From Latrodectus hesperus (lineage: Eukaryota > Arthropoda > Arachnida > Araneae > Theridiidae), in the NCBI GenBank assembly GCA_037975125.1, contig CM075853.1, positions 34,742,613-34,806,612 of the forward strand: a stretch of 64,000 nt of DNA, written 5' to 3'. Made by a program: the position numbers and the translations under genes. Below are positions 27,698 through 43,556 of the stretch, piece by piece. Each line of letters begins with the position of its first letter. Positions within the stretch are counted from its first letter, which is position 1. Below the pieces are notes generated by a model. It searched no databases. It had not been told where the DNA came from and was given only the letters and a program-made list of their open reading frames with translations.

Positions 27698-30291
27698 TAT
27701 TTATATGACAAGTTTTCCCTACTGAATTATTCATCATAAATAGAAAAAAGAAGTTATTTTTAATTGATAGCGTTATGATATTCATGGTGAAATAAATAAA
27801 AATTTAAACTAAGAAAAATATTGAAAAACAAGACAAATTATTTTTAATCCTTCTAAAATATACTTAAGTAAAATTATAGTCATAAGTTTTTATTACTATT
27901 ATTTTTATTCCTGGAAATATATTTCTAAAACATAAAAGATCAAATTAAAGCTAAATGGAAAATTTAACAAACAGTATATTGAGTATTGAGTACTCGTATC
28001 ATCATAAAGTTAGAAAATTTTCTTATAACTGAAAAGGTGCTTCTTATTTCCCGAGAAACATATGATTTTTTTAAAAGCGCAATATATAAAATTAATGTAA
28101 CAAAATATTTTACATCCCAGAAAACATAACATTTTATGGGTTCAAGCTGCAAGATAAACAGATAAATAAATCATTATAATTTATTAATTCTTTTTCATAA
28201 TTAATAATAATTTATTTTAAGATTATTATACAAACAAACCATTAAATCAACAATTATTAAAAATATTCAATAAGTTAAATAACATTTAAGTAAGTCTTTT
28301 CTTATGATATTTTTTATATCCCATTATGCAACGTAATCAAAAATTGATGGTTTGATATCTGGGATGGAAATATAGCACTTTATTATTCAGTGTTATTTAT
28401 AATATTAATTTTACTTTAAATAATAATTTATATTTTTGTTATAATAATTAATTCTGATGTGCATATAAAAATACGTACCAAGATGATTGATTTCGTACAT
28501 GACATATTCTTGAAAAATTCTTATAAATACTGCATTGTTAGACTAAACATCAAATTTTGTGAATTTTACACTATTTGGTGTAAACAAAATGCTTAAAAAA
28601 TATAAGAAAATTATTAAGTTTCATTACACATCGTCAAAACTAACACCAATTTCTAGCTTTTAAATTTCGTACAAATCCTCTTAAAATTTTGGCGCTGTCT
28701 AGGAATTCATAATCACAATTCTACTATTCTTAATAAATTTAATGTAAAATCTTCTCATTTTTAATAAGAAAATATAATATGATTACATTTAATGAATTGC
28801 TTTATTCAATCAATAATTTGTTTTAATTTTTAATTTCTATTATTAAAGACAACATATTAATTAAAAAATATGTTTAAAATTACTAGATTTAACTAGAAAT
28901 AATCTCTAATAAATTAAGATTTTGGAGTTATTTTTATATGGCTTTTACAATATTATTTTAACAGAATGTATTTATAAATTAATCAAGTTTCATATAGAAC
29001 CTTCATAATAATACTTTATACTAATTACAAGAATTATTTAATTGGCTTAACTAACTTTATCAAGAATTTTTTTCATCATTTAAAAATTTGGCATACTGAA
29101 ACCTTTAATATATTTTTATTCAAAATATTTTCGCCCGACAAAAACTAAGTATGTATTTCCATAAAGGCGAAATGTTTGAAAATTTTTCTCTTTCTGAATG
29201 ATACATTTTAAGATTCAAACAAGTTTATTCCTATTTTATTAATATCAGGATTTAAAATTTTTTTTTCAAAGAAGTAACAGTAAATATGAGCAATTTTTGT
29301 TTTTAATTTTACGTAAAGGGAAAAATAAGCTTAGAGAAATTTGAGTAAATGTTTTATTTGTGGAATGCATTTTTGGAAAAATAATTGCTGAAGTTTATCG
29401 TGATTATGTTTAGGAGCTCATAAATGAGAATATCAGAAACTATTTTGAAAAGGAAACTTGCAGATGAAAAAATAATTAAATAGTCTAATCTTGATAAGAA
29501 AAGATTTATGTTTTATTAGTTATTATTACACCGCTTATTAACACCTATTATTCAACCTATCTAGACATAATAGGTTTCCGCATCATTTTCAAAGCAATTA
29601 ATCTTCGATGGCTGTCTTTAAAAACAATTTATCTTTCATGTAAATGTTTTTTTATACTTTCATAAATTTAAATAAGGTTTTACAAGTTGACGTTTTAAAT
29701 GAATTTAAAATCAATATTGCAGATACAATATGCATAATAATTTAGAATAATCCTATAATAGCTTCATTTTCTCTCGATATGTTGCAATCTCATATATGCA
29801 TAATTAGATACTTTTAGTCTTTATCATGTTATAATAATGCTGGTTAAAATTTTATTTCATTAACAAAAATGAATAAATAATTCTATTCTTTCAATGAATT
29901 ACAAACTCAATCTTTGTTTAACAAATAGTAAACAGTGATGTTATTTATATCATTCGAACAAATTTATCTACAATGGAAAAGTATTGCAAATATAACTAGA
30001 TGTGTTATTAATTCAATACTTTTATTTGTGATGTAAATATAAAAACAGCTGATTTAAAAATATTTTATTTTTTAAATAGTTTGAATACAATTGCCTTTTT
30101 TAAGCAATATCAATGATCTATTTGTTGAATAAATTGAGAAGCATAAAATTTATATTTTCCTTTACATTTATTGTAAGAATATTGCAGAATGTTTTAATCA
30201 AAAATCTTTATAAGTAGTTATTCAACATTCAGAAAAAATTAATGACTTAAAATGAATAATATAAAAAATTATCAAATGATCCTTTTTTAAA
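27698..30291. other. AT-rich stretch, no gene seen
   Basis: Long AT-rich stretch without coding frames, repeat termini or RNA-like features that I could find. Confidence 0.6.
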
Positions 30292-33245
<2,954 letters not shown>

Positions 33246-33257
33246 GAATTTTGAATA

Positions 33258-33548
33258 TTGTTGTTGTTGTCGTGTGCCAGCTGGGCTGGCAATATGGGGT
33301 GCGCTGTGGAGCATATTGCCACTTTTTCAACTGAATAATATTTTGGTGTGGAGTCCAACTTCCTCAGTAAACACATGCCATAGGGACCCGTTTCTAGGGT
33401 AGGCAAGCATTTACAACACATTCATACACAGAAAGGACTAAGACAGGATAGATAGAGAGATAGTACATGCATACCCGAACTGGCATTCGAAATCAGGACC
33501 TCCCTATCCATAGTCAACCACTCTGACCACTAGACAGGGTGGGTGGCA
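33258..33548 (-). mobile_element. tRNA-derived SINE (type C), minus strand, with target duplication
   Basis: Read on the minus strand, a tRNA-like head has an A box TAGTGGTCAGAGTGG (33518-33532) and a B box GATTTCGAATGCC (33482-33494). A unique body follows, ending in a (CAA)n-type tail next to 33258. The flanks GAATTTTGAATA (33246-33257) and GAAATTTGAATA (33549-33560) match at 11 of 12 positions, as expected for a target-primed reverse-transcription insertion. SINEs encode no protein and depend on a LINE for movement. The minus-strand frame at 33233-33421 is a chance frame inside it. Confidence 0.8.
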
Positions 33549-33560
33549 GAAATTTGAATA

Positions 33561-34003
33561 ATTTGATTATTTGACTTAAATTAAACTCGGTTAAATTTAT
33601 AAACAGTAGGTTTTATTATATAATAAGGAAAATAATACTTTGTTATGAGCAATAGCTATCATTTATGAATCTAATCTAGTTCAATTTTAGTCGCACTATA
33701 ATAAAATAAAATAAAAATAATTATCAGTTACTGTTAACAACCTGACATTACTTTTATAAATGTAATAGAAAAAAAGCAATCAAGAGGAAATATTTTGCAT
33801 AGCAAGAAGGCAAGAATTAGCAAGTAAAATAAAGAATATATGACAAATTAACTTTATTATTCTTTGAGCATTTTAAATCTGTTAAATTTTAGACAGTATT
33901 GATTGGACGAATTTGTCAACTGTTAAATGTAAGTTATTAATTGAACTAAGATTTCAAAATTTATATGGTTTATTAAATTGAAATCTCTTTTATTTAAAAA
34001 GAC
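33561..34003. other. AT-rich spacer, no gene seen
   Basis: AT-rich DNA between two SINE insertions, with nothing recognisable in it. Confidence 0.55.
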
Positions 34004-34016
34004 AATTTATGTTAAA

Positions 34017-34294
34017 AAGCCCGTAGGGTTAGTGGCAGCGTTTCACGCTCCCATGACACAGGTCCGACGTTCAATCCTCGGGCTGGGCAAGGTTGACTCA
34101 GACTTTCATTCCTTCAGTGGGTCGATTAACTGAGTATCAAGCATGCTTGGGAACTAAACATTGGGGGTCCTACGTTAAGCTGACCACCTAACTGGGACAT
34201 ATGATTCGCACCCCAGGGCCTTCGGTCATGAAAACAGTTATGGGCACTGTAGGCCTTGGCCCACATGGGCTATCGTGCCAAGGAGTTTCGTTTT
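34017..34294 (+). mobile_element. tRNA-derived SINE (type A), copy 1, perfect 13-bp target duplication
   Basis: The tRNA-like head starts near 34019 (GCCCGTAGGGTTAGTGGCAG), and a B-box-like GTTCAATCC lies at 34069-34077. The unrelated body ends with GGGCTATCGTGCCAAGGAG and a short T-rich tail. The insertion is bounded by identical copies of AATTTATGTTAAA at 34004-34016 and 34295-34307. This defines the ends exactly and shows that the whole segment was inserted as a unit. A second, older copy of the same family is at 52355. Confidence 0.9.
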
Positions 34295-34307
34295 AATTTA
34301 TGTTAAA

Positions 34308-35443
34308 TTTAATATTCAAGTAATGTCACATAAGCACTTACTGCTGCAGTTATTGTTGCAAGAGTTATTGGGAACTCAGATTAACAGGTAAAACCAAGGA
34401 TTTAAGATAAAAAATGATATAAAACTCTTAAAAAACATTAAATTAGTAATTAAAAATATAAGAAATGTAAAATAATCAATATTTGAAGATATCTCCATTA
34501 TAAAATTCTGAAAAGCGTGAATATCAAAAAATTATTGGATATTCGAAGAAGATTCGTGAAATTTCTGTTAGTGCAAACAAACTATGGGGAATTGTGCTTC
34601 TGGTTTATTATTTGTGAAACTCTACAAATTTTAGTAAAAAGAATTCAGATTAAACTTAGAATAAAAAAAACCTGGATATCAAAATATTCACGTTAACTAT
34701 CACAATGGTTGCCATTCCAGCCATAGAAATAGCCCTTACATTTTTCTAATCTAGAAAATATTGAGAAAGTAAAGTCTTAAAAAATAGCTATTATGAGGTC
34801 TCCCAAAGATCAATTAAGATGTTCAATTGATAATAATTTGTGAACATGAACCAAGAATAACCAATGTTTTGTTCCAATGTAACTGCATAATTTACATCAA
34901 TAGCAAAACATAACTGTTTTCCCACAACGGTACCTAGTTCAACCCTTTACTTTAAAATGTTTATGTCCAATACCTATAACAATTGAAGAGAAATTATTTC
35001 ACTTAACTTCATAAAACAGATGAAACAATAATAGCAGATTAATACTGCAATAGTATTTTTGCATCAAATATTAATTAAACTATAACAAATGTATTCAAAA
35101 AGAAAGTAAATTGATACTTAATAACAAAATTTATGAAAATATCTCATGAATAGTAATTCTGAAACTAAATTTACAGGATTGTAAAACGTTTCTCTGCGTC
35201 AAACATAATCCTCGGATTTGATTCCAAATGAATACAAGAATCGTAAAAATCAAAGTAATATCTTAAAATAAATACTTCTTTAATCGAACAGAAGATCTAA
35301 AAACAATCAATTTCGATGAAATTCTAGAGATCATTTCATCGTTGAAAAAAGAAGAGTGAATAATTAGAACTAACATTTTCCAGGATCACTACGTTTTGTA
35401 GAAAACATCATAAATGATACAAATTGATTAAAAATAATTTACA
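34308..35443. other. AT-rich stretch, no gene seen
   Basis: AT-rich DNA between the SINE and the minus-strand Tc1-type element. No open frame or repeat end was noticed. Confidence 0.55.
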
Positions 35444-35445
35444 TA

Positions 35446-36856
35446 CACTACTGACCATTAAAATTGCTACACCAAGAAGGAATGCAAATGACAGAACGAT
35501 ATTTATTGGACACATACATTATATTGGAAAGAACAAGTGATTAGATTTACAGGAAATTAGGATGTATAGATCTTGAGAAATCAGTACCCAGAGCAGCCAC
35601 CTCTGGCTGCAATAACAGCATTTATCCGCCTAGGCATGGAGTCAAACAGAGATTGTATGGCATGTACGGGAATCTCAGTCCATGCAGCTTTAACACTATG
35701 CCACAGTTCATCGACAGTAGCGGATGGTTGGTGAGTGATGGCATGCCAATCACTCGGCAACCATTGACCACACGTTCTCAATTGGTGACAGATCAGGAGA
35801 ACGTGCTGGCCAGGGTAACAGTCGAACCTGTTCTGTATCAAAGAAGTTCAGAACAGTACGGGCAACATGCGGTTGTGCATTATTCTGTTGAAACAAAACA
35901 TTAGGGATGCTTCGAAGATAGGGCAGAGCCACAGGCCTTAACACATCGGAAATGTAACGGTTGCTGTTCAAAGTGCAGGTAATGCAAACAAGAGGTGATC
36001 GAGACGTGTATCCAATGGCACCCCATTACATCACTCCAGCAGATGGGCCAGTATGGCGATGTCCCATGCAAGCTGGCAATGCGCATTCTCCACGATGCCT
36101 CCAAACACGGATGCGGCCATCATGGTCCTGTATACAGAACCGAGATTCATCTGTAAAGATGACGTGATGCCATTCCCGCGTCCAGATTCGTCGCTGATCA
36201 CACCATTGAAGGCGCTCCTGTCTGTGACGCAGCGTCAAAGGTAGCCGAAGCCATGGTCGCCGTGCAGACAATACATGCTGCTGCAAACGTCGTCGAACTG
36301 TTCGAGCAGAAACTTGTTGCCTTGCAAATGACTCCATTTCTCGACTCAGGGTTCGTGACGTAGCGTTATGATCCCTTGTGACCATGCGGATAAGATGTCT
36401 GTCTTCTCTGATGTTAGTGATGGGGAGTCGCTGAGATCCTGCATGACGTTCCGTATGATTGTCCTGAATCCAATATTCCATATTCTGCTAACAGTCATGG
36501 GGTCTTGACTGACGCGAGCAGCATTATTGCGGTACGATAAACCGCAATCCCGGTAGGCTATAACCCCTCCACGATCAAAGTCAGACAGGTGTTGATAGGC
36601 ATTTCTTCTTCTTACACGAGGCATTACAACAACTTTCTTTGCCGAAAACAAGGTTGAAACGGAATTTGAGTATGAGAAAACGTCTGTCAAATCTCTGGTT
36701 TTATACACATTGTAGATGTCGCTACTGTCGCCTGCTTTGTATGAATGCGCTGAAAATCTAATAATTTGCATATCACAGCAAGTGCTACCTGTCATGCAAA
36801 TTTTACGTGTATGGTGTGCCGCTTTCCTGGTGTAGCAATTTTAATGGCCAGTAGTG
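35446..36856 (-). mobile_element. Tc1-type DD34E transposon, complete ends, inactive
   Basis: A 1411-bp element flanked by TA at 35444-35445 and 36857-36858. The terminal inverted repeats are about 33 bp: CACTACTGACCATTAAAATT on the left and CACTACTGGCCATTAAAATT on the inverted right, both continuing GCTACACCA. Its transposase reads on the minus strand and is broken. TIR sequence and transposase type differ from the Tc1-type element at 25.5 kb, so the two are separate families. Confidence 0.93.
35581..36624 (-). pseudogene. Tc1-type transposase pseudogene with mutated catalytic Asp
   Basis: The probable start is ATG 36624 (MPRVRRRNAYQHLSDFDRGG), followed by the first helix-turn-helix (MTVSRIWN). 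A frameshift near 36475 moves the frame to WIQDNHTERHAGSQRL. The second helix-turn-helix reads SARTVRRRLQQH. The first catalytic Asp is in IFTDESR. A stop codon then interrupts VM*WGAIGYTSRS near 36026. The second catalytic position reads QQNNAQPH, where this family normally has Asp (GAT to AAT). Glu is kept in SPDLSPIENVW, 34 residues on. A stop follows VAE near 35750, and a further frameshift leads to the C-terminus TVDELWHSVKAAWTEIP through RGGCSGY. At least two stops, two frameshifts and the Asp-to-Asn change make it inactive. A length of about 345 codons is normal for the family. Confidence 0.9.
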
Positions 36857-36858
36857 TA

Positions 36859-39800
36859 GTTAATAATAATTTAAATATATACTTAATGATTATAACACTA
36901 GAACAATCCAAAAAAAAGAGACAAAAACCTTAGAAATCAGCAGTGGTATTTTTCCACAAAAAATAACAATAAACAACAATTGTAGCTTTATTATATTAAC
37001 TCCTGCACACAGGAAGGAAAAGTATAAAGTTATTAGCTATTTATAAGCATAAAATTATTATAAAGTTAAATTATTTTATTATGTATAAATATCCGGTGAG
37101 TCTTACAGAAATCTATTTAATTGTAATTCAGATTAAACAGTTAAATAACTTTGGACTGAAGTTATAAAATGATCACTTCTTTAAAAAAAAATGAACAAAT
37201 GAATTCGACAAAACGTGTAACTATTGAATAACTTCTTCTTTATCATAAATTTTCCCGAAAATAATATTGCTTGCTTTTATTATTTATTAATACAACTAAT
37301 TTCAATTTGGGTAGAAATACGTAATGAATTATTTTATCATCAAACACACACACTGGCTTAATTGACATAATTTAAAACTCAAGTAAATGAAATTAAAATA
37401 CTTTCTTCAAGTTTAAAATCACTTGACAAAGTAAATGTTTTTAACTTTTTAATTTACAAAAAGTATTCAAATATAATCTCTTTGTAATAAGTTTTATAAT
37501 CGAACATAATAATCATACATTTTTCAACGTATCATTATAATTACATTTTTCATAATATATGCAGTTAATTGACATTTTTAAAAAAGTGGGTAATTTTTAC
37601 AAAAAAACTTGTTTGTTTTACAAAAATCAATTATCTCTTTAATTTTCTTAATATATGCAGCTATCAAATATTTTTTGCATAGTTTGTTAAAAATTTATTG
37701 CGCTCATTTAAATAGATCTTAAGGTTTACAAGTAAGTTTTAAATAGATACAGCTCTCTCTTTCTAAGAATTAATTTCAGTAACCGGTTATAAAAACGTTG
37801 TGTTTTTTTCCCTTTTTAATAAACTTTTAAAAATTTTAGTACATATTACTTTGCATAATGAAAGAAATTAAGTAAGATACTTAAAAGTTATAAAAGAGCT
37901 TCAAAAAACTTGAAAAATACTTTTTATAGAGTTCATTAATGGAATTTTAATGGCATTTGTAAAGGCTAAGTTATATATTTTATTTTTCATGAATTTACAT
38001 TTAAGATAAAAAAAAGTAAAGCAAAAATTAATTTCTTTAAGCGAATATTTTATAACAGTTTCGCTTAAAGTATTATTGTTGCCTTTGGTTAGTAATTTAT
38101 TACTGACAATTAAAAAGAAAAGAAAATTTATTTAAATAAGAGATTTTTTCTTAAGCAATTCAAAACAAAAATGCCAGAGACAATAATGTTTGGTATTAAA
38201 GTTAACATCAAGAAAAGGAATTATTTTAATTGAATATTTACTAAAAAACTAAATTACTACGGTAAAAGACACTAATTTAGAATATAAAAAGAGACTAGTT
38301 TTCATCCACTTACAAAAAAGATTCCGTAATTGAATCGATCTATAGCGAAAGTTTATTCTTTCAAGTTCCAATAGTCTCTCTGCCAGAAAAAAAATTAGAC
38401 AAAAAGCAGTACTTTTATTTTCTAAAAGTGCCAGGAAAATTCAGACCTAGCATTTAACAAAAAACTCGAAAGGCTGGAGAAAAATATTCAGCCGAATGCC
38501 AATTTGTCAAGAAAAATGTCAAGTAATCGTGTTAAGACTTGGACAGGAAAAAATACTTCACTTTTTGTGAAGGAAATGGAAAAAAAAAATCTTTTGATTC
38601 GTGTTCTTGTTTGATGTCAAAAAAGACAAAATGCTGATTGTTGATTAGTTATTTGATAAACAAATAGAATGTCTTTTCTTTTGGAAATGGAAAGTACTTT
38701 CTACCTTTCGGGCTTTTTATTTTACCCTACTGAAAAAAGGTGGAAGTCGTAAACTCAAGTATGGAAAAATCTGGAATTGCAAGTTATTATAAAAGAATTT
38801 CTCTTTTATATAATCAGCATGCTTTTTCTAAGTAATACGTTTGGTACCTAATTATAAAGGAAAAAAAACAATTATTTATCATTTTAATAAATATCTGAGT
38901 ACATAAATTTAATGTTCTTAGCCTGCTTATATCTTTTTATTTAAAATTTTAAACATCCTTGCACATTTACAATTAATGAAAAGTTTTAAGATCACTTACA
39001 CTTAGTAAACAAATGTTGTGCTGCATATTTCCTCCAGAAATACTTATAAGAACTAACAAGCTTATTTCAAAGCCTATCTCAATGAATATCTGCTTTTTAG
39101 TTTGTTACGATAAAATTGTTGAACATTACTTAAGTAATGCGATGTCGTCCATCATTAAAATGATTGTCTATTGGAAATCAAGACTGTTTGCTTTACATTT
39201 TATATTGCCTGGATTATGAATTACAGGTTTTAAGTATATTTCTGAAAGGCTTCAAACTAAAAATATTTCCAATTATTTTAAATGAGATGATAAGAATTTA
39301 ATTTTTTTACAATCTAAAAAATCTTTATATTCTAATAATTTAAAAAAAATATTATTTACAACTAACAAATTTTGAAAAAAATTTTAATTTCATAATTAAA
39401 TATTAATTTATAATTTTTAGAAACCATAAACTTAATGGGATCATTTAAATAAAATTAAAAATGCAAATATTTATTTAAATTTGCTTGTTTTTAACCTGAA
39501 TTACACTTTTATTGGTAGGGGAAGCAGTTTTCTAAATTATTACAATTTTGTTTATCAATTTTGCTTGCTAATTGAAGAAGAATTAGGAAATTTTGAAAAT
39601 GTATTTTGAAAAAAAGTAGTAGAAAATTCCTTAACACATTTTTTAAATTTATATACTAAGCCTTAAAAGTTTATTTTATAATCTGCTAACATAATAGACA
39701 TTTTGAAGTAATAAATATGAAACGGAAATTAATAAGTTTGCATGAGTGTATTTTATAAACAGTATGATAATATAGTGTTGGTATCAATGCATTTTAATAA

Positions 39801-40899
39801 ATATACTTAACAATAAACGTTAATTTATATTTAAAAAATGTAAAACATTATAGTTATATTATTAATTATTTAAATACGTAGTTGAGAGATTTTACCTCAA
39901 AATCATTAATCTAATAATACAGTTACGTTCTAGTTAAAATAGTTTAAAATTTTATTTAACAAGTATTAATAAAAGAAGGTTCATTTAAGGAAAAGTTTGT
40001 GAAATTACTATGAAATTATAGTTAAATATTCTGAAATAGTAAGAAAAAAACCAGAACTTAAAAGTAAAAAATTACTTTTTAACCAAATGTTGATAAAATG
40101 ATTTTCAATGATAAAATTAAGTATACTCACATTTTCAAATTGTATAAACCTATATAATAAAAATTAATAATTTTTCATTATGTTTGGAATTTTTCTGAAA
40201 ATAAGTTTTACTTCCATTCTTGGAAAGACATTAACATATTTAATTTAGTAGATCTTATTTTTAAATCATAATATTTTATATTTTAATTGGCAAATTTAGT
40301 AACAAATTTATCTGAAACTTATTGAAAAATTAATGCGACTAAATTTCTGAAACATTCAACCGTAACTCTCATTTATGCAGAGTTACAAAAATGCGTGATT
40401 AATTAAAGTTATTTCTGTTTTATAAAAAGCATCAATAAAATTTTCTAACTTTATATATTTGGAATATATCTAATACTAGAAAATTTTACTAGTAATGAAA
40501 ATTCTAAGACAGGACAGGAAAAAGGATTTTGGAAATATAAGTAAACCCTTTTCTTAATGAATTATAAACAGTAGTATTTAATTGAAAATTGAAACACTTA
40601 TTACAACCTCATAAGGCAACCAATGAAATAGCACAAATAATTCATTCACATTCATTAATAAAGTTTAAAATTTCTTAAGTATAGTAAAGAAGAAAATAAG
40701 TTTGAATTATTTCAAAAACTGATTTTTAACGAAATATATGATTAAAAAGTTTTAGAATTATAGATATCGATATTGCGAAAATTTGATTGTAAATATTAAA
40801 AAAATGTTAAAATCGCAAAATCAATAAATGATTAACATATTATTACAAGCAGAATATAAATTTTAGAAATATATGCAGATTTATATGATGGTTTCCATT
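36859..40899. other. AT-rich stretch, no gene seen
   Basis: Long AT-rich stretch. The plus-strand frame 39013-39219 shows no domain and is judged chance. No transposon termini or RNA-like features were noticed. Confidence 0.55.
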
Positions 40900-40962
40900 A
40901 AATATTTTACCAAAGTATACAATTATGGCACAAATATTTTACCAAAGTATACAATTATGGCA
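40900..40962. repeat. Perfect 31-bp direct repeat, period 32
   Basis: The unit at 40900-40930 (AAATATTTTACCAAAG then TATACAATTATGGCA) is repeated without change at 40932-40962, one base apart. Exact identity in AT-rich neutral-looking DNA suggests a recent slippage duplication. Confidence 0.95.
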
Positions 40963-40963
40963 A

Positions 40964-43297
40964 CTTTAATGAAAATTAACCGCTCTGAGAAAAAATAATT
41001 ATGATTAAATAAGTTCTATTGCATCTCATCAACAAAAAAAAAGTAAAAATGATTAGTTTTCTCAAAATTTAAATAAATTAAATGTTGCATGTCTAAAGTC
41101 AATCATGCTTTTAGAAATATAGGTGTATATTTCATATAACTTAAAATATGTCTATTTATGGTGTTAAAACTAATATTTAGTAATGAAGACTATACTTTCA
41201 GAGCACAGATAGCAATATATAGGTTTGTAATAAGAAATTCAATGTTTTCCAATATTAAAACTAAACTTATTACAAAATGAAATCCATTTAAAAGAACAAA
41301 TTTAGATTAATATGGAATATTTGATGTTGAAAATCTCAGTTAAGTTTATAGAAACTAAGAGATCTTTTTTTCTGACTCGTACCCCAGAATTTAACTAGTA
41401 ACAAAATATACATTGAAAAATAATGTGGATAAGTTAAACTTTATTTTGCAATTAATTGCAAAAGTTGGTGTAATTTTTAATTGATCAATACCGCAGAGAA
41501 GTAAAATTTTTATTTACACCATTTATAAACTCTTTACCATTTCTTTAAACTGTTATTGTAACTAAATTCTACAACACTACTGGCATTCAAGTGTGCTGTT
41601 CTGAGAAAAGGTATAAAGATGCAATGTTCATAAAACTTAATGTGTTCCACATATTTTCAAAATTTTCAGAGTAAAAATGTATTGCCTTATATTTATCATA
41701 GATGCAAATGCCTTGCATTCCCATCCAGGAATGATACATTAGATATCCTGGAAAATACGTGAGTGATGACACATGTGGCAACAACTCAATTTAAAAGAAT
41801 TTTTGAATATATGTACATAACTGGATTTTAGAAAGTCCTTATAATTTTTATTGCTTTTAAGTTCTATAGATTAACAAACGTAAATGTTTATATTGAGCTG
41901 AACGAAGTATAAAATTAGATGTATTCAATTTAAATTGTTATATCTATTTTTAAGTAAATAAAATATTTCTTCTTAGTTAAAATTCGGGTAGCATTTTTTT
42001 ATATAGTTTATGAATACTTAATAATAAAACTGCAAAAAGAAAGCAGTATACATACATGATTACAAAAAGAGAAAAAATATCCTTTAATCATTATTATTAT
42101 TTGTGGCTTATTTTGAGAAAGTTTACCATACCCTTTATGACAAGAAGAGTACTTCTGAAAACTTTCATAATATATCATTTTCTTATTTACTAGTGAGGAA
42201 AAGAATAATTAAATATGTTTTTTCCACTTCATTTGTGCTAATACACATGCGAATGAATTTAATCAAAGAATGACTAACGACACATTGTAATGATACTAAA
42301 ACAAGATTAATTATGCAGGCTAAGTTCTTATCGCGAGTAATGAATGTTATTAATTCATTAAGTGAGCTAAAACCAAGACGAGATTTCCGAAAGAAGCTTT
42401 GATAGTATTCAGGCTTAGAATGTGTTGCCACCATAACATCAATTTAATAATTAACTGAATGGTAATTTTTATTCCAGGAGGCAGTTGCCATTTTTTTGGC
42501 TCGCTAAACTTTAATTTGTGTTGGGAAATCCATTCTTTGCTAACACTGCTTTTCTGTAAAGAGCTAAATGTTTTTCCAGAAAATGTTCTTATTTAATGAC
42601 AAATAAATAAAGCAGAGTGATTTTTCTTGAGAGCCTTACGAATGATTCGTGTGAAATAAATGGATTTAAAGCCATTAAGGAAAAATAATGGCAAGATAGA
42701 TAAGTTGAAGAATAAGACTCGGATATTGATGAACTTGTTCTTCATTTGTTTCATTTCATTTTGGTTAGCTATAACCGTAAAGCCCTATTTAAGAAAACAC
42801 TTAGGATAGAAATTTTTCTAAATTGTATTGAGAAACATTCAATCAAGAAACATGTTAAATGGATTTTATCGTTATTTCAAAATATATTTGATTGAGAGGA
42901 GTTTGACTGCTATTTAATTAATTTCAAGCTATTCATTCCTGCAATGTTGTTAGATATTATTACAAAGAGCTTATATATAATTATAAAACATTTTGAAAAT
43001 ATGTGAGAAATAAATATAAAATAGACGTGTTAGGACATTATATAACTATTTGAAAAATCGTATATTAGTACGTTTTATAACTATATAATTCCACTTACTT
43101 TAGTTCACTGTATAATTTTGAATGGTATTTCATCAAGAGTGTAGTATTTTTCCATAAGAGAAATTAAAATATTTTAGAATGATTCTCGATATCTTACAAA
43201 AACTATTAAATTTCACAAAATGTATTTTAATTTTTCATTGTTAAACTAATTAAAATAATTTATTAGCTTTGATACTAAAATTTTTTGATGATCATAT
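40964..43297. other. AT-rich stretch, no gene seen
   Basis: The minus-strand frames 41587-41784 and 42183-42434 have no recognisable domain or splice context. The patch at about 42440-42660 is slightly more complex. Nothing definable was found. Confidence 0.5.
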
Positions 43298-43302
43298 AAT
43301 TG

Positions 43303-43551
43303 ATGGGTACAGGTGCCGTATAACCCATGATGCCAAATTCTGTGATTGGCGATTCTTGGCGGATGTTGCTGGCAACCTCGTTTTTATTAAGTCATACGTA
43401 TGGAGACCTATAAGAATTATGCAGAAAATTCTATTTTGGTAACCCTACTATTTACGTCATCACGCACGTCGCGATACGTCATCTTGGCAACATTTCTTCA
43501 TCGCCAAAAAAATTCAGAATTTGGCATCATGGATTATACTGCACCTGTGCC
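43303..43551. mobile_element. MITE-like element with long terminal inverted repeats
   Basis: A segment of about 249 bp. Its outer 37 bp (43306-43342 and 43515-43551) are inverted copies with three mismatches; a shared block is CATGATGCCAAATTCTG. Weaker inverted similarity (GGCGAT, ATGTTGC-GGCAA) continues inwards to about 43377. It has no coding capacity. The flanking AATTG at 43298-43302 and 43552-43556 may be a 5-bp target duplication. The left end has three extra bases before the symmetric part, so this is not certain. Its superfamily cannot be fixed without an autonomous relative. Confidence 0.8.
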
Positions 43552-43556
43552 AATTG

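Noticed and set aside
34017..34095. tRNA gene
   Set aside because: The head has A- and B-box-like motifs but no clean cloverleaf, and it continues into a body bounded by a target duplication, so it is the head of a SINE. The same reasoning applies at 27.3, 33.5 and 52.4 kb.
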